Shown here in pieces: positions 47,001-58,100 of a stretch of 64,000 bases of DNA. Source of the DNA: Tribonema minus (taxonomy: Eukaryota; Sar; Xanthophyceae; Tribonematales; Tribonemataceae). Position 1 is the first letter of the stretch, and every line of letters starts with the position of its first letter. A model generated the notes under the pieces. The model had not been told where the DNA came from, made no database searches, and saw nothing but the letters and a program-made list of their open reading frames with translations. The translations under genes were made by a program, and so were the position numbers. Where the stretch lies: positions 1 through 64,000 of the forward strand of contig JAFCMP010000523.1 in NCBI GenBank assembly GCA_017506865.1. The letters run 5' to 3'.

Positions 47001-50000
47001 GATGACCACCACCATGGCGATGAGGTAGAGGATGAGAATGCTGTTGTGGTGCGCCTTGTCGAGCAGCCACGTAGGCAGCGCGATGGACACAGCCATTGAC
47101 TGCTTGCCGTCGGGGTTCCCGTACTTCTCCCAGTTCTCCTTGGACTGCGGCGGCAGCGGCAGCGGCATGCGTGCAGCGTGAGTGAACCAAGTTGAAAGAA
47201 AAGATGTGTCTCAGACAGCAGTGCTGCAGTTGACGTGGGGGACGCCGTCAGTCACCCACATGATGAGTTCAATACTCAAGACTTGCTCAGGACGCAAGAC
47301 TCACTCAGGACCCAAGACTCTGGCCGTGTTGACCGCCCCACGTGCCGCGCATCAGCGCTAGTCGCCTCCTGTCGGATGGCCGCACTGACAGCGCACACGC
47401 TTCAACACGCCGCTAAGTAGAAACAATATCTCGGCGGCGCATGCGGCCACTGTCATGGGCCAGCACACGACGCGGCGCTCCACTTGAACTTCCTTCTTCC
47501 AACTGCACTTCATTTTTCCAGCATGTGCACTGTCGTCGCAGCAAAGCGCGCCGCAGCCTCAACATGATCGCTCGCCTAAACCTGCACCGTCGTGGCCGTG
47601 TCAAACAATTGCGCTCCGCCCCAATCCGCTCCTGAAGGGCGCCAGAGCCCCTGCTGCAGTCGACGCAGGTGTTGCACCCACAACACACACAACACTTACG
47701 CTATGCCTGGCGCACTAAACAAGGAGCGCGACCACACCAGCGGCGCCGCACGGCGCACTGCAGCAGGAGGGTCACATCGGCTGATGCGCACGCCTTCTGT
47801 CGGGGCCAGCACAGCACGCGCCGCGCTCTACTTTGACGCACATCATCGTAGCGAAGCGTGCCGCCTCCAATGACGACAACTGGACAACATGACCGGCGCC
47901 GCGTTGCAGCAGCGCCTTGGCGTCCAAGAGCTACTGTTGTGCGCGTGAGCTTGTACACATATCGTCATAAGGTGCTCGGCGCGTCAAGCAACAACCACAG
48001 ACATGAGAGCGCCGCCGCGCGCCGCGCCGCGCCGTCGCCGCAGCGGGGAGCATAACCTCGGGGTCCGTGAGCACCTGGCATGCACGCGTCAACGGCAGCG
48101 TCGGCGAGTCCAGAGCGCAGAGCAGCCACTTCGCCGCGCCGCAGCGGGAGAGTCACGTTGGGGTGTGCGAGCGCCTGGCGCGCGCGCGCGATCCATGTGC
48201 ACATGCAATTGCACGGTGTTCAGTGCACCGAGCAACAAGAACACTACAGGCATGGGAGCACCGCCGCGTGCCACGCCGCGCCGCACCGCGCCGCGCTGCG
48301 CCGCAGCGGGGAGAGTCACCTTGGGGTCTGGTACGCGCGCGCGATCTTTATGGACATACGATCGCAGAGTGCTCCGCACATCAGGCAACAACCGCACCGC
48401 AGCTGCACGGTGCTGGCCGCTTCAAGCAACAACAGCCACGCCGCAGCGGGGAGAGTCAGTTACCTTGGGGTCCGTGAGCGCCTGGTACGCGCGCGCAATC
48501 TTCATGAACATGTCCTCCGCCATCTTGCTGCCGGGGTTCTTGTCGGGGTGGTACTGCAGCGAGAGCGTGCGGTACGCGCGCTTGATCGCCTTGGGCTCCA
48601 CGCCGACGTCGATGCCGAGAATCGCGTACGGGTCAAACTGCGCGAGGCTCACGGCGCCGCCGTCCATCGTGGAGACGAGCGCTGCGCAGGAGGGGGGGGG
48701 GGGGGGCAGCGTTGAATGAGTGAGTCACTCACTCGGGAGGGAGCGAGTCGTGGAGACGAGCGCTGCGCGCGGGCGGGCGGGGGGGGGGGGGGGGGAGAGT
48801 CACTCACTCACTCGGGAGAGAGCGAGTCGCGGCGGTGAGGGGCGCGTGCACGTCTTGTGCGGCTCAAGCCGAGGCGACAGTGCAGCGGTCTAGTCACTTG
48901 AGGCGCGGCCGTAACGGACTGTTTTGACACCTTCCAGATGGTGCCTGTGATGGACTGTGGTTGCCTTGAGCTGAGACTGAGCATGCGGAAGCGGAATCCA
49001 CGTCGCCATCAGGGTCAAGTACGAATCCAATCTGCGCCAGGCTCGCTGCGGCCGCAGTGCACCGCAGGCGCGCCGAATCGGCAATGCGGATGCATGCATG
49101 CACCACACAGGTGATGCGCTTCACATGTGGTTGCTACAGTGCCCAGAAGAATACGGTGGTGGCCAGCACAATGCGTGGGGCCCGCAGCGCAAGAGCCAGG
49201 GTGCCGCTGACCGTTAAGCCTTATGTTCAAGTTGAACGTTGCGGTTGAAGTTGAACCATCACAGAGTCCCTCTCAGTGACTTTGCTGGATGATTGTCATC
49301 AAAGAGCTAATGACTGCCTACTTTGACAAACTCATGGCCATGTATGGAAAGTGCCACTGCAATCAGCCACTTCCCCCCACTCCCTGTACAGCCCTTTCCC
49401 CCACTCCCTGTACCTGCAGAGCCACGCACGCACTGCCGATATCACCTCTACGCACAATGCACATGCGTTGAGGCCACAAAGTGTGCGCAGAATCAGCAAG
49501 CTGCATGCGATGATTATGACGGCGCACTTAAGCTGCATGAGCCTAAATCGCCATTGATCAAGTTGTATTTTTAGTTGAAGTTCAAGAAAGCGGAAAGGAG
49601 TCTGGCGTCCATCCAATGTGCTACATGCTCGACAGGAAACCTCTGGCCCGATTGCTGCCGAGGCATCAGAGTCCACCACACGCTACACAGTGCATCGACA
49701 GCAAACGCAGCGTATAGGTCTGGCAGCCTCGCCACTTGAAGTTAAGCACGCCAACCACTCTTTCACTGAAGGTGATTGCTTCAGCCAGAATGTTGAGGAT
49801 CCGGTCGCATGAAAGCATTAAATCGTGCGGGCAGTCGTGGCATTCTTTCTGCCATCACTGCAGAACACGCGGCTCATCTTAACCCTACGCAACTGACAAA
49901 TCACAACTGGTGAGTGCTGCTGCGTAAAGCAGATGCCTGCAAACCTGCACGGCATCGCGCACCTTGCCGGTGCCCCAACGCGTGAAAGCCGCGACAAAGA

Positions 50001-51419
50001 AGCAGCAGACTATAGTAACCGAGCACCGCAGGCTGCAAACACAGCATGGACGCGCTGAAGCGCACAGCAGCGCTCAACATTCACCACAGAGCGCCTCACT
50101 CCCCCCCCCCCTCTTGACAGTCGCTGCGCCGCGTCCTGCAGTTCACAGCAGGCAGTTGCCGGCTGCCGTCCGGTCAGCAAATGTGCGCTGGAGAGCGGCG
50201 CATGCGCGCTGCGGCAGCCGCGAGCAGCGCTGCTGGGAACCGCACCCCGCCCCACAGCAGTGCTCTGCGCACGTGCGCCTGCGCACGGCCTTGGCCACGC
50301 GTCTGCCACACGCTTCAAGTGGTACTTCGAGTGCACTGTTGAAGTTGAGACAGCGAAGTGACGCACCCTTAAGCACAACACTTGCAGTATGCGGCAACAG
50401 CGCTCGGCAGTCTGTGAAGTGCGCGCGCGCGCGCGGGCTCTCACCGTAGAAGGCCGCCCAGCCCGCCACCAGCGTCGCCAGCTTGAAGAGGAACGCGTGC
50501 GACGTGAACAGCTTCCGCGCGCTGTACACCTCGCTCCGGATGAGCCGCAGCTTCTCCTGCTCCTCCTCCGTCCGCGCCTTTGTGAGGGCCGCATCGCGCG
50601 GCACCAGCACGTTCACCACCTGCACGCAGCGCACGTGTGGGGGTGGGGCGCAACAATGCTTTGATCGGGCTGTGCTTTGGCGGCAACGGTCGCCGTTGAT
50701 AGGGCACGAACGGCGGGGCATTGACAGGGCATGACTGGGGGGGGGTCCAAGAGGTATGCATGCTCCTGCGTGGTCTAGGGTGCGGCGAAGCTGTGATGGC
50801 GTCTGGAATGCCACAGCTGTCAGCAATGTTCCAAAATGCGTTGAAGATGCGCACTTGCGGTAATCAGGACGTGATGCTTGTGAGCAGCAGCACCCATACA
50901 TGCGAGTGTCGTTTGCACATCATGCAGGCAGGGCAATGTACATGTCAACAACTAACTTGACGTGAGTCGCACAGCCGCCCTCGCGATCTGGTGACAGTTA
51001 CATGTGCAACGGTGCACACCAAGCGTGGCCCGTTTGTGAGAAAGCTGGGCAACACGTTCTCTCAGCACCAGCCTGAATGGTGGTTCAAATCATCAATTTT
51101 CAGGTTTAAACCGTACGATGGTGCAAGCGATCCAGAGACAGGTAGGGATAGCAGCTTCATCAGGGAATTCTCGGCACCATGCACGCACACACCTTCACAG
51201 CCGCAAGTGTTCGCCACAAAAAAACAGCGTGACACTGCATTCATCGATAAAATCACTGAGAAGAAATTGAGCTTTTCAAGCAGAAGTTGAAAAATAAAAC
51301 TAATGTAGTTGAGCAGCTGCACTTACCTGAATGATGGTGCTCAACGTGACTGGTATAACATAAAATGTGACCAGCGTCAGGGAGAAGTAGTAGAACGCGG
51401 AGTCATCGTATTCCAGCAT
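41094..51419 (-). CDS. SEC63: SEC63, ER translocon J-domain protein, 12 exons, 645 aa
   Basis: Exons: 51419-51327, 50619-50445, 48681-48464, 47144-46997, 46342-46141, 45667-45595, 45236-44994, 44356-44300, 43617-43390, 42639-42460, 41998-41816, 41231-41094. The phases close (646 codons). SEC63 is an ER membrane protein that recruits BiP to the Sec61 channel. Order: MLEYDDSAFYYF and a first membrane segment (about 9-30), a charged loop, a second membrane segment in FLFKLATLVAGWAAFYG, a lumenal J-domain with FDPYAILG and the HPD triad at 134-136, NWEKYGNPDGKQ, a third membrane segment, then the Brl region (GDNNILYDTY, EVLAGSAEY, AQLPHLTAAQIAKF, KSDCYRGLD). It ends in an acidic tail rich in D and E, as expected for binding SEC62. 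It is shorter than animal SEC63 (about 760 aa), with a shorter linker in the Brl region. The donor after 45595 is GC (GCAAGT). Confidence 0.93.
45240..45310. repeat. G-rich homopolymer tract in SEC63 intron 6
   Basis: Long G runs on the plus strand (C runs in the transcript) immediately upstream of the exon 7 acceptor at 45237. They act as an all-C polypyrimidine tract. Confidence 0.8.
45832..46205. repeat. Donor-edge triplication at SEC63 exon 5
   Basis: The last 50-60 bp of exon 5 with its donor (46139-46205) recur at 45975-46040 and, more decayed, at 45832-45890. The period is about 145-167 bp, and intervening intron sequence is also shared. Confidence 0.85.
48038..48512. repeat. Four copies of the SEC63 exon 3 donor edge
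   Basis: The functional exon 3 end (about 48444-48510, the part encoding ALTDPK) is followed downstream by copies at about 48304-48362, 48143-48200 and 48038-48100. Each copy starts with GCAGCGGGGAG or GCAGCGGGAG and holds a variant of CTTGGGGTCCGTGAGCGCCT. Confidence 0.85.
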
Positions 51420-52167
51420 TGCAGGACAGCTGGAGCTGGGTTCTCCAGCGGCCTACTGCTGCACGTGAGTACCTGGAATCGGCACGACGGGAGCAAGACA
51501 AGGCTAAGCAGGTGGTTCGCGGCAGCAGATCATCGCCGCCTCGCACCACCATGTGCAGAGCGGGAGGGATTAGTGTTTTTCGTCCACACGTGGTTGTAAC
51601 AGAACTCCTGAAGTTGAGTTTCCCGACGACAGCCACAAGCTGATAGGCGATCGAGGGCTTCGAACAAGAGGCCACACCCTTCTCAGCTAGTGTTGTTGCC
51701 CTGCCGCCGTGCAAGTCAGTCGAGTGGGCCCTGAACTGTGTATGCAGGTGTGTCTAGCGAAGCTGCACATGACGTGACCACTCGGCTGCACACTCGCCTG
51801 ACCCAAAATTGTTGGCGCGCCAGTAAAAAGGCCCGAACAGAACAAGATGCACCACTCACCTCAAGCGCGCCGTGCCAGGCGTGGTTTCCTCCTAGGTCTC
51901 ACAGGGTATTAAGTGTCATACCCTACCGTACGTATACCCCGCCCCAACTTCCTCCGAAATGAACAGGTGCTTAACGCGTTGTCGGCGACCGTACGCGTGT
52001 ACCCTCCCCCGTGCGCCTTCCGTCTCTTTCTGGAGGCCACGACTCCATCCGAATAGCGCCCTGCTGTTCGTGAGGGTTTAGCTCACTCGTCGCAGCAGTC
52101 CCGAATTGGGTCGCTAACCGCACAGGAGAGGGAGCCTCGCCTCCGCGTGGCGCGGATCAAGCGCGCC
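51420..52167. promoter_or_regulatory. Divergent intergenic region between SEC63 and the secreted repeat-protein gene
   Basis: These 748 bp separate two opposed starts. Both promoters should lie here. I see no TATA box or other recognisable element and no gene of its own. Confidence 0.4.
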
Positions 52168-55100
52168 ATGGTGTGTGCTTTCTCGGTGCGGGCATTGTGC
52201 CTGGCGCTGGTGGCGGCATGGGCCATGGGCGAGGTGAGAAATGATCGGCAGCAAAGCAGGCGCAAATCACACAGGACATGATGTGTGCTTTTGTGCAGCT
52301 GACCCGACCCTTTACCGCATCTGAGAGATGGATTGCCATTGTGTTGTCGTATATTGCTGATGCTCCCTTTCGCGCCGCTGTCTAGGCAGCGCTTGCATTT
52401 TTGCGAACCTTGGTTCGTCATCGTATCAACTGCTGTCTCCAAGCGGCGGGCAGCACACACATATCCGGCAACGCTGCTGTGCGTCTGTTATTGCGCTCCT
52501 CTACTCATGCTATGACCTCCTTGTGTCGATCATTGCTGACACAACTCGTTTTTTGGTTGCTTGCTTGCCTGCCTGCCTGCCTGCCAATGGGGGGTTACCA
52601 TCGCTGCCCGCTCCAGCCGAAGCTCATGGAGGTCAGTTGATGCACATGCGATCAGCTTGTAAAGCATTTCTCCCTGCTGTCATGTTCGAACGGTTATGCA
52701 TCCTGCTGATGTTCCAGGGTGATGCGATCATGCCTGCATCAGAGGCGGTGATTCGTTTAGCGATGACATGTGTGGGCGCCTTCAACCCATGCAAGCACAC
52801 CTGGCCATGTCTTCTTGCTTCTGGCAACAGCGCTACATGCACACACAATGAATACGACAATGGCACATGCTGGTGCTTCACCAAAAATGGTAACAATTGC
52901 AGTTTGCTACTTGAGCATTTGGCATCCCTGCAAGTGTATCTGTGAAATACGTGCGAAGCATCAATACAGCCCTCACCTCACCTTTCGCAGATGCTCAACG
53001 CTCACTCGCTGCTAGACTTAGTGAAAGTCCACTCTGAAGGCCGCAACGACAGATGCACATGGTCAACATCGCGTGCATGGGGGGTGATGCGGGCATGTCC
53101 CGCTGACCAAACACTATTGCTGCAGCCATCTGCCCACATGACATCGAGCTCCATCTGTCCTCACCGAAACTCCCCCCCCTCCCCCCGGTCCATAGAAAAA
53201 GGACGGCGTGTACGCACACCAGCCCAAGCTGCGCGTGCAGGGCGAGGAGCTGCCGGCGGACGCGGCCGCGGTGGCGCTGACGTTTCTGCCCAAGCTGGAG
53301 GCGGGCACGGACTACAAGCTAAGCGTGCAGTCGACGGCGCTGGTGATGGAGCTGGTGGAGGGGCGCGCGTGGGTTGAGATGGAGGAGGGGGCGGGGGGGC
53401 AGCCGCTGTACCTGACGAGCGCAAAGGTGAGGGTCGCGGTGCGTCCTGAGCGCTGTTCCTCCGCGGTGAGACTGATTTAGCTCAGCGGTGAGTCTGGTTT
53501 GCACAGGCGCGGTGTAGATGTGACGGCGGAGTTGGCGCTGGTTGAGAGCACTGGCGCGCAGCTGTTGTGGACACCGCGACTCCATGCTGAGCTGCACTGC
53601 ATCAGGATCAAGCACGTTAGCACATGTACACTACTGGAGCATCACGTGTGGCGCAACGCAGTGCTCAGTCGGCACTGTGTATTGCATGGGCTACGCGCAG
53701 CAGTGACAGCACTGGGCGAGAGCGGAGGCCCGCCATGCTGCTCACGACAGCATGATCGTCACGGGTTCACGAGCATCACTGCAGACCCCCTCGTGCTAAG
53801 GATCGCAGGCTGCACGCGGAGGGCTGCACCAGTTTGCACGTGCTCTGCACCATCGACGGCGCACGGTTGAGCACTGATGTTTTTTGATCAAACAACGGTG
53901 GCAGCGCTCAGCAATATGCCCAGAGCCGCATGGCTCAGTCGCGTAAGCAGAGTGCGATTGGTTTGACAGCGGCAGCTTTACCGCAGAGCAGCGCTGCGCG
54001 TGTGCGGTTGACGGGTGCGTGCCATTTGTGCCTGCATTGAAGTGTGAGCTTGCACATAGCGGCGGGGCGCCACGTGATGCAGGAGGCAATGCATCAGGTC
54101 AAAGGCGGCTGCACAAAGCGCGTGCTTCGAGAGGCAAGCTCTCTTTGTACGCATCACTGCAACATCAGTGTTAGGGTTAGGGGCACGGCCAGGGTCAGGG
54201 TCAGGCAAATCACGTGTGTGACGACCACTGGCTTCTTAGCAAATGTATGAGCAGTTCGGCAGGTGTTGAGGTCAGTCATGTCAGTTTCTTGACTTCAGCT
54301 GCATACTTTGTTTACAATACGTGGCCGTGGATCAGTGCATTGTACACTGATAGAAATCAGAGCTGATGGCATGGTGTCCATATGCGGGGTATTAGCACCA
54401 CTCCAACCACACCCTCGGACCGCTGATTTTCTGAGCTGGTGACAGAAATCATTTTGTAGAATTATCAGTCGGCAGCAGCGACAGCATTCAAGGTAACCAG
54501 TGTGTTTCAGCGTCCTTGAAGTACGTGTCATTGTACCATCGCTCTTTACGCAAGCACGCATTGGCATCAATCGCAAAGGGGCTCAGAGGTCAAGTTGGCA
54601 GTCAATATTCCGGTGTGCACGTTACCCACATTATCGGACCGCTGATCTTCTGAGCTGTTGACAGGAAACGTTGTGCAGGATGATCTGTCAGCAGCAGCGA
54701 CAGCATTCACATTCACCAGCCGTGTTCCGCCTTATTTGAAGTATGTGCCACTGTACGACCTCCCTTCATGCAAGCACACATTGGCATCGTCAATCGCATA
54801 GAGGCTTGGAGGTCAAGTTGGCAGTCAATATTCCGGTGTGCACATTGCGCAGCCACGCTCAGTGACCTGAACAGGAAGTTGTGCAGTAACTGACAACTTC
54901 ACCTGCTGGTGACGCTCCGGACAAGCAACAATTGTTGTTGGAAACCACCAATATGCTTGCAATTAGGCAGCTCGATGGATGCAGCGAACCAAGTGTGGCG
55001 GTCGCAAAGCAGGGTGACATGATGGCAGGCGCTTACCGTTCGAAAGTGCTGCGGCGCGCGCATATGGAAGTACGCCAGGCCCTGAGTATGACAAGTATCT

Positions 55101-58100
55101 TTGTACTAGGCAACAGTGGAGTAGCTAAACACTCATAGCGTACGTGCGTTTGCCATGGACTGGGAGCCGCAATTGCTTGCAGTGATCGTGACTGTTGAAG
55201 TGTTCAAGCACGCACACTTGTGCAATGCACAAGTGTGCAATGCACAAGTGTGCAATGCACTGACCATGCATACTGTGCAGGTGCCTATGTAGAGGTGTCT
55301 ATCCAGCATACGTGAAGCATACACCTGGCAGCTTAGGGTAAGGGTTAGCAGCGCGCTAGCTCATCCGCCGCGCAGCTGGCATGTTGGCAGTGGCTGGCGT
55401 GGCACGTTCTGGAGCCGCGGGGTGCACAACGGCACCGCACTCTCTTAGACAATTTGCTGTGTAGACGCATAGAGGGCGTCCTCTTACACGATTGCTGTCC
55501 ACCCACTGGCCACTGGTTTGTGTTATGCGACTAAACTCTGTGGGGCATGCCTGCACAAGCGACTACTTCGCGGCCTGGGAGGCATCACATTCGTGGTCCT
55601 GCGCATCAGCCCCATGATTGTGTAACCATGTCCGCTGGGATGGCAGTCGCGTCTCAGCAGCAGCCAAACCCTTACCCTTGTTGAGCGGCACTCCGGGGGC
55701 TGTGGGTCGCCGCCGTCCGCAACACGCGTGATTGTGCACTTCAGCGCGATGCGCTTGCACGCATCTCCGCGCACGTACGAGTGTCGTACAGGCACCGCGG
55801 TGCGTTGCATCGACAACACCTGAGCGGGCGCACACAAATTGTATGGTCATGTGCTCAGCGCTCAGCACACACCACTGAGTAGGTGCATGCCTCTGCTCAA
55901 ACTGCCCGCGCCAGAGGCTGAGCAAGGCATCCCAGTAGCTGACAGTTTCAGCAAGACGGCCATCGTGTGTGCCGTATCTGCTGCGCGTTTCGGCACAAGA
56001 CGGCGTGCTGCCCCTGGCGACATTGGCAGATTCAACTGTATGACTCGTATGGCGCCATGATGTTCATCTCTTGAGGGCATCCAGATGTACACCGGTTGTA
56101 GCTGGATGCTTGGAGGGATGCTCCTCGTTTCATGACAGCAACCAACGTTTGCTGCGCCTGCATGCACGCACAGCGCACCGCGTCCCCTTGCCCCCCTTCG
56201 TTGAAATTGAACTCACCAACTTCAACCCGTGACGCTGCCCACCCCACCCCCCCTCCCCCCCGCCGCCCATCAGCTCAACGACGTGGAGATCCTGGGTAAC
56301 GGCATTCAGGTGGCGACCGTGTACCCGACCCCCGACGTCGAAGCGTCCGACGCCCTCGTCTACACGACGACGCCGCCGAACCTCATCGTCAACGGCACCA
56401 ACTTCAACATCAAGCACACGGCGCTGTTCTTCGACCCGCCGCTGCAGGACGGTGAGCGCCGTGCATAGCTGCCGCGCGCGTGCGTGCGTGCGTGCGTTCA
56501 TGTGTGCACGATGGAGCATGGGCTGCACTAGTGCAGCTGGTGCGTGCGTGCGTGTGCGCGTGATCACACGTGGCGGCGGCACTGGCGCAGTTGACGCGGC
56601 GCCGCCGGCGGCGTCGTCCGTGCCCCCGTGCCCATGCGCTCGCGACGCACGGCGCTGCCTGACGCTGAATCATGCTGCGCAGCGGAGGCTCGGCACTGCG
56701 CAGCGCTGCCGGCCTCTCGGCAGCTCGCGCAGCAGAATTGCGCTGCGCTCTGCTTTTCACCCGTGCGTGTTCACGTCGATCTGCCCTCGTGCGAGGGCCC
56801 GCGGGCGGCGCGCGCACGCGCTGAGCAGCTGCCATGCACGCACGCGCACGCTGACCTGAGCGCTGCTGCTGCTTGTGCTGACGCTCCTCTGTGCCTGTTT
56901 GCAGGCGTGGACATCAGCACGCAGGTCGTTTCCCCCACCCAGATACTGCTGGTGAAGCGCTACGGCAAGATGTGGCGCTCGGAGGGGCCGGGCCCCCTTA
57001 AGCTGGTGGCGATAGACACAGGTGATTATGCGTTTGGTTCGAACTTGTTTGTTGGCGTGTGGTTGTGAGCGTACGCAATCAGAAAGTAGCCTCTCCAGTT
57101 GATCGATGGACAGACGCCAGGTATCTGCTGCATGTAGATTTTTGGACCAGTTAACTATTGGGATTATCATTTTTGGTAACAAGTCCGTCGTCAAGGATTA
57201 GATTGTGAAACATCTGTGCAGGCGTGTGCGGCGTGATCACCGCCACGCAGCACTGCAGTCGTGTTCCTGAGTGCGAGGCCTGTGCGCGCCTCAAAAACGA
57301 CATTGGCGCTGCCTCTCGCACGCAAGCCTTGCGTGCAACGGCTTACATGGCCCCACTCAGTGAACCTGCTGCTGCTGGCACGTCACACTTGAAGTAAACT
57401 TCGGTCTATGTACGGCCAGTCGTTGTGACGCTATCTTTTGTGGCAGTTTCAGCGCTGTGCAGAAGCTTTGCTCATGGGGCTGACTGTGGAATGCTATGAA
57501 GAGCACATCTCGCGCGCTGGCCTTTGACCGCGACGGCTGTGAGGGCACCCACGCGTCAATGACTTGCTCACGCTTGTCTTGGCAAGTCACCTCTCTCATG
57601 TGACTCTAGTGCGGCGTGTCTGTTGGCTGTGGCTGTGCCCAGCACACAAATGATGCAATACCTGAGTCTGCTCGACCCTGCGCAGCCACGTTGAATCTCA
57701 ATGGTGCGTCAGCATCAAACGCGAACAATCGCCAACGCCTTACACACAGGTTGTCTGTGAAAACCCTGCCGAACAACACAAATTGACGCTGGGGTCGTTA
57801 CCTGCTTGGCGCACTTTTGTCCCTTGGCGAGCTTATGCGGATGGAGCGGCGCATGCAAACTTTAAGTTGAAGTACGTATCATGCGCGCGCTCAAACAACG
57901 TCTCATTGCAAACGGCACCCACTTAGTGCGCGCGCTCTGCATGCGCCCCGAGTACAAGATGCTGGGCGTCTTGAAATCACCTAACCCTTACCCCAACCCT
58001 AACCCTCACCACCGACGGCACACGCTCAGCGCTCATCAAGTCGTACTACCGCGTGCTTTGGAAATGGTGCTTGGTGCCCAGGAACCGAGTGCTTCAGCCC

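Larger units (their letters stand above)
53427..56273. other. Long intron of the secreted repeat-protein gene, no internal gene seen
   Basis: This 2.85-kb stretch carries the 220-bp tandem pair, a 15-bp repeat hairpin and CCCTAA-like bits near 54172 and 55333. Read on both strands, it shows no exon-like frame or RNA gene. Confidence 0.5.

Noticed and set aside
49690..49770. Stretch resembling a 5S rRNA core (GAAGTTAAGCACGCC)
   Set aside because: Only about 15 bases match and no surrounding 5S structure was seen; the GAAGTT part belongs to a common local motif.
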